DNA of 64,000 bases, taken from Segetibacter koreensis DSM 18137. GTDB lineage: Bacteria; Bacteroidota; Bacteroidia; Chitinophagales; Chitinophagaceae. The translations under genes were made by a program, and so were the position numbers. The notes below the pieces were generated by a model. It did no database searches and was not told the DNA's origin. It was given only the letters and a program-made list of their open reading frames with translations. Positions 1-8,443 of this stretch are shown in pieces. How positions within the stretch are numbered: position 1 is the stretch's first letter; the number at the start of each line of letters is the position of its first letter. The stretch is taken from contig NZ_KB893326.1 in NCBI RefSeq assembly GCF_000374045.1, positions 265,800 through 329,799 on the forward strand. The letters run 5' to 3'.

Positions 1-147
1 ATATTCTTCTGCCCACTCAGGTTGATTAAAATAATAAGCATTTGCTTTTAATCCTTCCGAAGGTTGATTGATAGGGATTTGCAGGTAAGTTTCTGTTTCT
101 TCGATTACCGCATCCGGTTGCAAAAAAGTTTTGATTTGTGAAAGCAT
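1..147 (-). CDS. Unrecognised protein, N-terminal fragment cut by window edge
   Basis: An open frame of 49 codons runs on the minus strand from an ATG whose complement lies at 145-147 to the window edge. It reads MLSQIKTFLQPDAV and ends near NQPEWAEEY. It has no signal peptide or membrane segment in the visible part and looks like a soluble cytoplasmic protein. The codon use resembles its neighbours, and the frame is free of stops up to the edge. Too little is visible to name a family. The 1.1 kb to its right is non-coding, so its promoter should lie just to the right of 147. Confidence 0.55.
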   Translation of the reverse strand, partial: MLSQIKTFLQPDAVIEETETYLQIPINQPSEGLKANAYYFNQPEWAEEY

Positions 148-1288
148 AAATGGTGTTTACAGGTTAGCGAATAGGTGACTTTAATCCAGGTATTTATATT
201 GAAATTTTATAGGATGCAAAGGAGAGCAGTCTGTTGAGATTGATTTCTTAAAACCTAGCCAATACTTAAATCCAATAGTGATCAATTTGAATTAAAAGAA
301 CAGAAAAGTGGAGGAATTACATGTAGTCAACTTAGCTACTCATGCTATTTATATTTTCCAGGGAGGACCGTTCTTTTAGCTATTTGGCAAGATGATATGT
401 GAGTTTGAGTGTTTCTTCATCGTAGGAGTACAACTCGTTTTATCTGCACTTCAAATGATATGGGCAATTACGATTTTGTTATTGACCACTTCTTAATTTT
501 CCTGGTTTATTTTCTATTCTTTTTATCGCTTAATGTTTGTTTCTACTTACCTGATTGATTATAGTTACTAATAGGACTTTTATCTATGTCGTAACTAATA
601 ACATTTATATTAATTAAAGCTTCGCCTCTTCAAGTCACACCTTGAATGGCTTCATTTTTTTATGGAATTGGTTGATGATAGAATACTCTTCTTTTTTCTA
701 AAGTGCATCGTTATTTACCTGTCTATTTAATAAAGTTTAGTTAGTACCTTAAGACAGAAACAAAGTAACCTGTTTTCATAAGAATCAACTAAAGACGAAT
801 CCGTAGGATATGTGGAGCGGAAATAATTATCCAAATAATATCTGACATTTATAAACTTTCAATACTTTATAAATGCCTTGATAGGCAATGCATGCGCAAT
901 TATTATTCAACTATAAATCAATAAAACCAATGTCGATATATATGAATTTTCTAATACTCTTCTAGCCCTCCAAACATAATATTTTATTTTTAAAATTCAA
1001 ACTCTTTTAAAAATTTTTTTGCCGAAATCTTTTGAACAATATTTACTTTCCTCCAAAAAAGGAAATAACCAGGTCATTCTTTCACGCCAGAGTGTTTAAA
1101 GCTAAAAGTGGAAATTTTGCACGGGTGACTAAAGTTACTATTGATAAAGTAAAACCTTTGTTATTTGGAGCTTACTTTTAACGAACCGAAGGCCAAACTC
1201 GCGACCTATGAGGGCTAGAACTTATGTGACATCGGTCACCAGAATATTTCTTTTATGTGAGAAACTTTGTAAAATAAATTGAAAATGT
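148..1288. other. 1.1 kb region without a recognisable gene
   Basis: The region is AT-rich with frequent stops in all frames, and I see no convincing gene, tRNA or transposon remnant in it. It separates a minus-strand gene from the plus-strand sulfur gene, so it should hold two divergent promoters. The only clear element is a CRP/FNR-like palindrome near the right end, listed separately. The length is unusual for this window, and a decayed gene or an unrecognised small RNA cannot be excluded. Confidence 0.5.
1225..1240. promoter_or_regulatory. CRP/FNR-type operator-like palindrome
   Basis: TGTGA-N6-TCACC is centred on the perfect inverted repeat GTGAC-ATCG-GTCAC and lies about 50 bases upstream of the metallo-beta-lactamase/rhodanese start. 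The arms match the TGTGA-N6-TCACA consensus of the CRP/FNR regulator family except for the last base. Control of the downstream sulfur gene by a Crp/Fnr-family regulator is inference. No regulator gene of that family is present in this window. Confidence 0.6.
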
Positions 1289-2650
1289 ATGGAGATAAAA
1301 CAATGGGAAGATAAAAACCTTGCTCAATTTAGTTATGGTATATTTAGCAATTGTGAAAAGAAAATAATATTAATAGACCCTGCGCGTAATCCCCGGCAGT
1401 ACCTCGATTATGCTAAGGAAATGGAGGCGGAAATTACAGGAATCATAGAAACGCATCCACATGCTGATTTTGTCAGCAGCCATTTAGAACTGCATCAAAT
1501 AACAGGAGCTACTATCTATGCAAGCCGGCTGGTTAACCCGGCATATCCGCATCAAACCTTTGATGAAGGCCAATTTATACAACTGGGTAAAATAAAACTA
1601 TTGGCCTTTAATACTCCCGGTCATTCTCCTGATAGCATTTCGATTTTGTTAGAACACGATGGCAAACAAAAAGCAGTTTTTACCGGTGATACACTTTTCA
1701 TAGGGGACTGTGGCAGACCTGACTTAAGAGAAGATGGTGGTGATGCAAAAACGGTAGCAAATAAACTGGCAAGACAAATGTATCACAGCTTGCGAAACAA
1801 GTTGATCGTATTGCAAGATGATGCTATCGTTTATCCCACTCATGGCGCAGGTACACTTTGTGGCAAGGCTTTGAGTGAAGCCAGCAGCAGTACAATTGGT
1901 GAAGAGAAGAAAACGAACTGGAGTTTACAGCAACAAACCGAGGAAGAATTTGTAAGCAAACTGCTCAATGAACAACCCTTTGTACCGGCTTATTTTCCTT
2001 TTGATATAGAGTTAAATAAAAAAGGTGCATTACCGTTTAAGGAAAGCATAGAAAAAGTAAAAGCCGGTGCTGCAATAAACGCGGAAAAACTAAAGCAAAT
2101 AAATAAACAAAATCTATGGATGATAGATGTTCGCGATCAAAGTGCTTATAAAGAAGGACATTTACCAGGATCTATAAATTTAATGGAAGGTGAAAAATTT
2201 GATACCTGGCTGGGCAGTATCATACAACCACATGAACGTTTTTATCTTGTTGCAAAAGATACTGATCAATTGCAGGACGTGATTGAGAGAGCCGCAGCAA
2301 TAGGTTACGAAAGTCAAATAGTGGAAGCATTTGTATTGGAGGCAGCAAGTGAAACAAGCGATGCAATTAACATCAGCAAATTTAAAGGGCATGAAGATGC
2401 ATATACCATCATTGATGTTAGAAATACAAATGAGGTAAAAGAGCAAAAAGTATTTGAAAAGAGTATTAATATTCCATTGGCAGACTTGAGGGATAAAATA
2501 AGTGAAATACCTACAAACAAACCGGTTGTAGTACATTGTGCAAGTGGTTACAGAAGCGCAGCCGGAAGTTCACTGATCGAATCGAAATTAGATGGCAGAG
2601 TAAATGTTTTTGATTTAGGCGAGGCGGTTAAAGAATATATCAAAGAATAA
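1289..2650 (+). CDS. MBL-fold persulfide dioxygenase-like protein with two rhodanese domains
   Basis: This 453-residue protein has an N-terminal metallo-beta-lactamase domain (about 1-250) with the ETHPHADF motif (H56, H58, D60), TPGH (H112) and FTGDTLF (D134). A first rhodanese domain (about 265-350) has an Asp-Val-Arg start but no catalytic cysteine where the active loop should be. A second rhodanese domain (about 365-453) carries the intact loop VHCASGYRS. The family (ETHE1/CstB/BLH type) oxidises glutathione or protein persulfide to sulfite with a mononuclear iron. Phe after D60, in place of the usual fourth His, fits one-metal members. It has no signal peptide, so it acts in the cytoplasm. 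A CRP/FNR-like site lies upstream and a DsrE-like sulfur protein follows, which supports a role in sulfide or persulfide detoxification. The exact acceptor is unknown. Confidence 0.9.
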   Translation: MEIKQWEDKNLAQFSYGIFSNCEKKIILIDPARNPRQYLDYAKEMEAEITGIIETHPHADFVSSHLELHQITGATIYASRLVNPAYPHQTFDEGQFIQLGKIKLLAFNTPGHSPDSISILLEHDGKQKAVFTGDTLFIGDCGRPDLREDGGDAKTVANKLARQMYHSLRNKLIVLQDDAIVYPTHGAGTLCGKALSEASSSTIGEEKKTNWSLQQQTEEEFVSKLLNEQPFVPAYFPFDIELNKKGALPFKESIEKVKAGAAINAEKLKQINKQNLWMIDVRDQSAYKEGHLPGSINLMEGEKFDTWLGSIIQPHERFYLVAKDTDQLQDVIERAAAIGYESQIVEAFVLEAASETSDAINISKFKGHEDAYTIIDVRNTNEVKEQKVFEKSINIPLADLRDKISEIPTNKPVVVHCASGYRSAAGSSLIESKLDGRVNVFDLGEAVKEYIKE

Positions 2651-2754
2651 ATAATTGATTAAGTTATTACAGATCGTCACTACTAATTTTATACATTTAA
2701 GCTAATTATAAATTTAAAAACTATAGAAATTAATATCTAACAATTAAATTAAGT

Positions 2755-3213
2755 ATGAAAAAGATAATGGTTGTTTTAATGTTTACAGGTACGTTTTTAA
2801 CTACCAAAACTTTTAGCCAGGCAAAAGTTGATCCGGCCAACTTTCATGGGGCAACAGCAAATTTAAAAGAGTACAAAGCCTTATATATCGTTAATAGTTC
2901 AGATGAAAAAAAGATAAAGGGCACGATCAGGAATATAAACAACGCATTGGCAGATCCCCGCCTTAAAGGAAAGCTCCAAGTTGAACTGGTTGCTTTTGGT
3001 GATGGTGTAGAAATGTTTAGAAAATCAAATCATTATGATACTTTACTTACAAACCTTCAAGAAAAAGGTGTGTTACTTGCACAATGTGAGAATACGATAA
3101 GAGAAAGAAAAATAAGCAAAGATGACTTGTTGTCTTTCATTTCGTACGTACCAAGTGGCAATGGCGAAATTATTATCCGGCAATACCAGGGGTGGGCTAC
3201 TGTACATCCTTGA
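2755..3213 (+). CDS. Exported DsrE/DsrF-like sulfur-relay protein
   Basis: The 152-residue product has a signal peptide (about 1-22, ending TFSQA) followed by one DsrE-like alpha/beta domain. Recognisable parts are ALYIVNSSDEKKI (strand 1 and following helix), VELVAFGDGVEMF, and the C-terminal loop VLLAQCENT with a single cysteine (C111) at the position that carries sulfur in DsrE/TusD-type proteins. The end, about 30 residues on, includes ISYVPSGNGEIIIRQYQG, typical of periplasmic DsrE-like proteins of Bacteroidota. It lies 104 bases downstream of the persulfide dioxygenase-like gene and may be co-transcribed with it. A periplasmic sulfur carrier or binding role is inferred; no partner is proven. 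Confidence 0.8.
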   Translation: MKKIMVVLMFTGTFLTTKTFSQAKVDPANFHGATANLKEYKALYIVNSSDEKKIKGTIRNINNALADPRLKGKLQVELVAFGDGVEMFRKSNHYDTLLTNLQEKGVLLAQCENTIRERKISKDDLLSFISYVPSGNGEIIIRQYQGWATVHP

Positions 3214-3562
3214 GTATTGACTAAGTTAATGCATCAAAAAAAAGAAATCGATATTTGGCTCTCATTACGCAATGCAACAAGAAGGATTAGTTTTTTAATT
3301 TCTTAAGATTTATTAAATTACTATAAAAACCCTTTTTAGATAGTTTCATCTTGCAGTAGAGCGATTGAAAGTTTTATAAAAAACAGTTGAAAGATTAGAA
3401 AGCGATTAGAAAAGTTTTTGGCCAGCGAGTACGATATTCTATTATGTACTTTTGATATGATGCTGGGCGCAGATACCTTGTTATTCTTACAGAATAATTA
3501 TAGAAACATTTCACCTTTATTATTTGTATAATCATCGTCAATTGTGGAATAAATTCTTAAAA
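3214..3562. other. Intergenic region
   Basis: These 349 bases are AT-rich, with no gene or clear terminator hairpin that I can see. A reading frame could be extended leftward into this stretch from a TTG at 3524, but the lipoprotein signal begins only at 3563, so I treat the stretch as the leader and promoter region of the next gene. Confidence 0.5.
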
Positions 3563-4138
3563 ATGAAATTGATTTTCTTTTTATTGTTAATGCTTTCTTT
3601 TTTTACAGGTTGCGACATTAAAGAAAAGGAAAAAAGACTGCAGCAAAAAGAGCTTGAACTCAATCAGAAAGAACAGGAACTGTTAGTGAGAGAAAGGACT
3701 TTGCAGGCTAAGGAAGATGCATTGGCAGAAAGAGAAAATATATTGGATAGTTCAACTAATAAATTATTAGTTGACAGCTCTATTTTATTAAATACTCAGC
3801 TACCTGGAATCTGGAATGCGAAAATGAACTGCACAGAAACTACCTGTCCAGGTTCTGCTGTAGGCGATATTAAAACCGAACAATGGCAAATAGATTACCA
3901 GGATAATAAAGTTATAGTTCGAACAATAAGCGGAAATAAACAGGTAAGGGTCTATAGTGGTGCTTACGCCGGCAATACGCTTGAATTAACTTTACAGCAA
4001 AATGACTCCACTGCCCAGGCAACAAAAACGCTTGTTCGTTTACAGGAAACAGGAGAAAATGAAATGGAAGGACAACGGGAAATTATTCGCGGAGAGGAGT
4101 GCCGGATAGTATATGCTTTACAATTAAAAAAGCAGTAG
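3563..4138 (+). CDS. Lipoprotein with N-terminal coiled coil, function unknown
   Basis: The ATG at 3563 gives MKLIFFLLLMLSFFTGC, a lipoprotein signal with the lipobox FTGC (lipidated Cys17). The frame could start earlier at a TTG (3524), but that would put 13 polar residues in front of the signal. After the Cys comes a Lys/Glu/Gln-rich heptad region (about 20-65, with repeats such as LQQKELELNQKEQEL), predicted to be coiled coil. A C-terminal beta-rich domain follows (about 80-191) starting LPGIWNAKMNCTETTCPG, which resembles lipocalin-like or stress-type domains. The mature protein should sit on a membrane face of the periplasm. It is followed 31 bases later by an antiporter, with which it may be co-expressed. 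I do not recognise a named family. Confidence 0.75.
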   Translation: MKLIFFLLLMLSFFTGCDIKEKEKRLQQKELELNQKEQELLVRERTLQAKEDALAERENILDSSTNKLLVDSSILLNTQLPGIWNAKMNCTETTCPGSAVGDIKTEQWQIDYQDNKVIVRTISGNKQVRVYSGAYAGNTLELTLQQNDSTAQATKTLVRLQETGENEMEGQREIIRGEECRIVYALQLKKQ

Positions 4139-4169
4139 ATAATCATCTTTCATTTTTTTAATTAAGCTT

Positions 4170-6341
4170 ATGGTATTATTAGCAGAGTTAGACTTTTCAC
4201 TTCCTTTAAAAAATCCGGTCATCATATTTTCACTGGTGCTGTTTATTATTTTATTTGCACCCCTGCTTTTAAATAAATTAAAAATCCCCCACATAATCGG
4301 GCTTATAGTAGCAGGCATTATAATAGGGCCTTACGGTTTAAATTTATTATTAAGAGATAGTAGTATTGTACTGTTTGGTACAGTGGGGCTATTATACATT
4401 ATGTTTACTGCAGGTTTAGAAATAGACCTTGAAGAGTTTAAAAAAAACCGGGTAAAGAGTCTTGTGTTTGGTCTGTATACATTTATCGTTCCACTGCTAT
4501 TGGGTAGTATTGCTGCCTATTATGTATTGGGGTACAATATACCATCATCAATATTGCTTTCCAGCATGTTTGCTTCACATACCTTGTTAGCGTACCCGAT
4601 TGCTAGCAGGTACGGTATTACACGTATCAGGTCCGTAACTCTGACTATTGGCGGAACTATTATTACCGATATTCTTGCATTACTAGTTTTGGCTGCTGTT
4701 GTTGGTATGTACCAGGGCGAAATAAGTCCTGCTTTCTGGATAAGATTGACTATTTCTTCCATCATTTTTGCAGCTGTTGTATTTTTTGTGTTCCCTATAA
4801 TTGCAAGATGGTTTTTTAAAAAATTTGACGACAGTATCTCACAATACATATTTGTTCTTGCTACTGTTTTCCTGGGATCTTTCCTTGCAGAAGTAGCAGG
4901 TCTCGAGGCAATTATAGGCGCCTTTCTTTCAGGTCTTGCCATCAATAGGTTTATACCACACTCATCGCCTTTAATGAACCGTATTGATTTTGTTGGCAAT
5001 GCCTTATTTATCCCTTTCTTTTTAATTGGAGTTGGAATGCTGGTTGACTTCAGCGTACTCTTTAAAGGAATTGGAGCCCTTAAAGTGGCAGGTCTAATGA
5101 TAGTAATGGCGGTCGTTGCTAAATATCTTGCGGCATGGCTTACTCAAAAAACCTTTAGGTTATCTAAAGATGAAAGACAGATGATTTTTGGATTAAGTAA
5201 TGCGAGGGTAGGAGCTACACTGGCGGTTGTACTGGTAGGATATAATGTAATTTTAGGGGAAACGGCCTCAGGCGATCCTATCCGCCTGCTCAACGATGAC
5301 GTGCTAAATGGTACCATTTTAATGATATTAGTTACTTGCACCATCAGCTCCTTTACGGTTGAAAAAGCATCGCGCAGAATTGCTTTATCGGAAAATACCA
5401 AACAGGACTTGCCTGAAGATGAAGCAACAACAGAGAAAATACTTATTTCCCTGGCGTATCCTGAAACTGTTAGTGACCTGGTTGATTTAGCATTATTACT
5501 GAAACCGCATAAGAGTAAGACGCCGGTGTATGCTTTACATGTAGTAGATGAACAAGGTGCTCATGGAGGCGAACAATCTGCAGGTAAAAAAATGATGGAG
5601 AATGCCGTAAAACTTGCGGCAGCAACAGATAATACAATTGTACCAATAACCCGTTTTGACGTAAACATCAGTAATGGTATTATATATACAATTAAAGAAC
5701 ACAATATAACAGATGTAATAATTGGTTTGCACCGTGTGGCACACCATGGAGATAACTTTTTTGGTCCCTTAACAGAAAATATTCTTGAAGGTACCAGTCA
5801 AACCGTGTTTATTTATAAAGCAGCCCAGCCGCTAAACACACTTAAGCGTATTGTAGTTTTAGTAACACCTAATGCAGAGTATGAGCATGGCCTACAACAA
5901 TGGTTTGAACGAATACAGACAGTTTCAAGAGAAACCGGATTACCTCTTTTTATTTACGCCACCCCATCGACAATAAGAGTATTAAGTGAAATTAACATGG
6001 CCGATAGTTCTCCTGTTTCTATTGTGTATGAGCAGTTTACAAATTGGGAGGATTTTCTGATATTTAGCCGCGAGGTCAGGCAGGATGATCTGTTTATTAT
6101 AATTTCCTCTCGTAAAGGTTATCTGTCTTATAATGCTCATTTGGAGAAACTTCCTGTTTATTTAAGCAAATATTTTAAAGATAATAGTTACATTATTCTT
6201 TATCCGGCTCAACCTAAGGGAGTTTCAAATGCCGATCTAAAACCATTGGAACAAAATGTGGAGTTATTAAATAAGGCTGGCAAGTATGTAAAGAACATTT
6301 TTAAAAGTGGGGATAATGAATCGAAAAAAAGGAGTCAGTAA
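4170..6341 (+). CDS. CPA2-family cation:proton antiporter with UspA-like C-terminal domain
   Basis: The 723-residue protein has an N-terminal membrane part of about 12 helices (about 15-405) of the Na+/H+ exchanger (Kef/NapA-like) type. Family signatures include IPHIIGLIVAGIIIGPYGL, LYIMFTAGLEIDLEEF and EAIIGAFLSGLAINR. The C-terminal 300 residues are soluble and look like two tandem universal-stress-protein folds, with KILISLAYPETVSDLVDLAL at the start of the first and RIVVLVTPNAEYEHG at the start of the second. No TrkA-N (Rossmann) domain is visible, so it differs from KefB/KefC. It should exchange Na+ or K+ for protons across the inner membrane. Substrate and ligand of the regulatory domain are unknown. 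Confidence 0.88.
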   Translation: MVLLAELDFSLPLKNPVIIFSLVLFIILFAPLLLNKLKIPHIIGLIVAGIIIGPYGLNLLLRDSSIVLFGTVGLLYIMFTAGLEIDLEEFKKNRVKSLVFGLYTFIVPLLLGSIAAYYVLGYNIPSSILLSSMFASHTLLAYPIASRYGITRIRSVTLTIGGTIITDILALLVLAAVVGMYQGEISPAFWIRLTISSIIFAAVVFFVFPIIARWFFKKFDDSISQYIFVLATVFLGSFLAEVAGLEAIIGAFLSGLAINRFIPHSSPLMNRIDFVGNALFIPFFLIGVGMLVDFSVLFKGIGALKVAGLMIVMAVVAKYLAAWLTQKTFRLSKDERQMIFGLSNARVGATLAVVLVGYNVILGETASGDPIRLLNDDVLNGTILMILVTCTISSFTVEKASRRIALSENTKQDLPEDEATTEKILISLAYPETVSDLVDLALLLKPHKSKTPVYALHVVDEQGAHGGEQSAGKKMMENAVKLAAATDNTIVPITRFDVNISNGIIYTIKEHNITDVIIGLHRVAHHGDNFFGPLTENILEGTSQTVFIYKAAQPLNTLKRIVVLVTPNAEYEHGLQQWFERIQTVSRETGLPLFIYATPSTIRVLSEINMADSSPVSIVYEQFTNWEDFLIFSREVRQDDLFIIISSRKGYLSYNAHLEKLPVYLSKYFKDNSYIILYPAQPKGVSNADLKPLEQNVELLNKAGKYVKNIFKSGDNESKKRSQ

Positions 6342-6558
6342 AATTTCGACTCTATTATTATTCGCGTTAACGCTGCCCCTAAAAATAGTACTATAAGAAA
6401 ATTAAAGTGGTTTTAAATAATAAGTTCAGAACCAAAGCAATTAGTAAAAGATCCTTTATTTCAAATCCTGTGTTTTATAAATTAGTTGAAAGAATTATCC
6501 ATAATATAAATAACAGAAATATTTTATTTAGCTGAAAATTTTTTATAAGATTAAGAGA

Positions 6559-6957
6559 ATGGAAAACAAAATTGATAAAGACAATACCAAAAGGTTATCA
6601 GGACCTACTGATCATCTTGCTAATGAAAGGACTTTTCTTGCCTGGATACGAACAAGTATTGCATTAATGGGATTTGGATTTGTAATTGTGAAGTTTGCTC
6701 TATTTATTCGTCAGATTTCTATTGCATTAGGAGAAAAAGTAGTAATTCAGGGTAAAGGATATTCCGCAATGATCGGCGTATACATGGTAGCTCTCGGAGC
6801 TATTATGGCCCTGCTAGCTTACTTTCGTTATCGTAACATTGAAAAGCAACTTAACGATAATGTTTATTTCCCTTCCAAATGGCTTTCGACCTTAGTTACC
6901 CTTAGTATTGTTGTTGGCAGTATTTTATTAGTACTGTATCTGCTGCCAAATATCTAG
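6559..6957 (+). CDS. YidH/DUF202 family inner membrane protein
   Basis: The 132-residue protein begins with a short polar N-terminus containing the family signature DHLANERTFLAWIRTSIAL (about 18-36), followed by three predicted membrane helices (about 33-52, 73-93, 110-130). These are hallmarks of DUF202 (E. coli YidH/YidG, yeast Vtc transmembrane part). The biochemical role of the family in bacteria is not established. It lies 217 bases after the antiporter on the same strand, so co-regulation is possible but not shown. Confidence 0.88.
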   Translation: MENKIDKDNTKRLSGPTDHLANERTFLAWIRTSIALMGFGFVIVKFALFIRQISIALGEKVVIQGKGYSAMIGVYMVALGAIMALLAYFRYRNIEKQLNDNVYFPSKWLSTLVTLSIVVGSILLVLYLLPNI

Positions 6958-7156
6958 TATTCATGTAAAAAATACCTTCTCTTTACCCATCGTTCTATAT
7001 AAAAATTTGTTCACCTGAAAAAGAAACTTTTGAGGTAACAACTTTTTGCAATAGCAGCTTTCCAACTGCTTTTTTGTACTTTCCTTTTCCATTTGTATCA
7101 TTGCGAAGGCGGTTGAAAGTTTATCTGCCATTACACTTTTAATTAAAAAATTTAAA

Positions 7157-8002
7157 ATGAAAGCTCAATTAATTTTTACCAGGCTTATTGCAGGAAGCAT
7201 CGGGTTATTTGTCTCGCTAAATGGGTTGGTTGCACAGGAAATAGGGTTGCAGTTATATAGCTTACGAAATGAGTTTAAAACTGATGTGCCTGGTACTCTT
7301 GCTAAAATAAAAGAATGGAAAATAAGTAAGATAGAAGGCGGAGGTACATACGGCCTGCCGATGGATGAATACAAGAAATTGTTGCAGCAAAACAATCTTC
7401 AGATGGTGAGCTATGGGGCCGGATTTGAAGAATTAGCTAAAGATCCACAAGCAGTTATTGATAATGCAAAAGCTTTTGGTTCAAAGTTTATAATGTGTGC
7501 CTGGGTTCCTCACAAGGAAGGTGAATTTACTTTAGACGATATAAAAAAAGCGATAGATGTTTTTAGTGCAGCCGGAAAACTGGCATATGAAAACGGAATT
7601 AAATTTTGTTATCATCCGCATGGTTATGAGTTCAGGCCCTATGAAAACGGAACATTGTTCGATTATTTGGTAAAGAATACTGACCCCCGGTATGTAAATT
7701 ATGAAATGGATGTATTTTGGGTGAAGCAGCCTGGACAAGACCCCGTAGCTTTACTGAAGAAATATCCGAAACGTTTTTTGATGTTGCATTTGAAAGACAG
7801 GCAACCTGGAACTGAAGGAAACCAGAATGGACGCGCACCAGATGAATCAAATGTAGTTTTGGGTAAAGGTGATGTGGGTATAGCTGCAATAATGAAGGAA
7901 GCTAAAAAAATCGGGATTAAATACTTTTTTATAGAAGATGAGTCACCAAATGCCGCAGAACAAATACCTCAAAGTTTGCACTTCCTTTACAGCCTTAAAT
8001 AA
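7157..8002 (+). CDS. Exported sugar phosphate isomerase/epimerase-like TIM barrel protein
   Basis: The 281-residue protein has a signal peptide (about 1-26, ending GLVAQ) and one xylose-isomerase-like TIM barrel (AP endonuclease 2 family). It begins EIGLQLYSLRNEF, a common start for the family. Probable metal ligands lie in KFCYHPHGYEF, VNYEMDVFW, FLMLHLKD and FFIEDES. The family isomerises or epimerises sugars and keto-sugars, often beside Gfo/Idh/MocA oxidoreductases, which occur 6-12 kb downstream here. Export to the periplasm is unusual for the fold in general but common in Bacteroidota. The substrate is unknown. Confidence 0.85.
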   Translation: MKAQLIFTRLIAGSIGLFVSLNGLVAQEIGLQLYSLRNEFKTDVPGTLAKIKEWKISKIEGGGTYGLPMDEYKKLLQQNNLQMVSYGAGFEELAKDPQAVIDNAKAFGSKFIMCAWVPHKEGEFTLDDIKKAIDVFSAAGKLAYENGIKFCYHPHGYEFRPYENGTLFDYLVKNTDPRYVNYEMDVFWVKQPGQDPVALLKKYPKRFLMLHLKDRQPGTEGNQNGRAPDESNVVLGKGDVGIAAIMKEAKKIGIKYFFIEDESPNAAEQIPQSLHFLYSLK

Positions 8003-8439
8003 AAGTTGTTTTTAACGCCAGGCTTCTGACTCCTTTTAATTTACTTACTTGTTATGTCCTAAATGATTTTATTTTGACGTTATTCGTCATCTACATTGTT
8101 TATGACGAGAAATATTATTCCTGCTAACAGAAGTAATACGCTCTGGTCATAAACATTTATAGTTTTGAAGACGTATTAGACGCTAATTACAGAAAGGTTT
8201 TGTTGCGTAGCTGCAAGAAGAAAATAATAAAATCTGCTATATAACCTGCAATGAGGGCTAAACCTATAGTAATGACAGCTATTATTTTCACTATTTCTAA
8301 TTATGTATTTGTAATATATAAACGTAAAACATTTATAAAAAGTATTTATGGTATAAAAAAAGCATTAAAATGAGATATTTATCTTTTTCAGGACCATGCC
8401 ATTTTTTGCTTCTTATACTTAATCTCTGGTTGCCAGAGA
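8003..8439. other. Intergenic region between convergent genes
   Basis: This stretch carries no gene. It contains a small hairpin, TCGTCAT-N11-ATGACGA (8084-8108), about 80 bases after the isomerase stop, and most of the longer hairpin listed next. Both may end transcription of the two converging genes. Confidence 0.45.
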
Positions 8440-8443
8440 TTAA
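8419..8443. terminator. Hairpin overlapping the stop codon of the beta-helix gene
   Basis: TTAATCTCTGG-TTG-CCAGAGATTAA is a perfect 11-bp stem with a 3-base loop. Read on the plus strand it is followed by the T-rich TTCTTTATAAATTTC. It overlaps the minus-strand stop codon at 8440-8442 and lies between convergent genes, so a bidirectional terminator is likely. Confidence 0.6.

Noticed and set aside
2180-2536. Open frame on the minus strand inside the MBL/rhodanese gene
   Set aside because: It is a shadow of the real plus-strand gene; it has no family features and an amino-acid mix typical of antisense translation.
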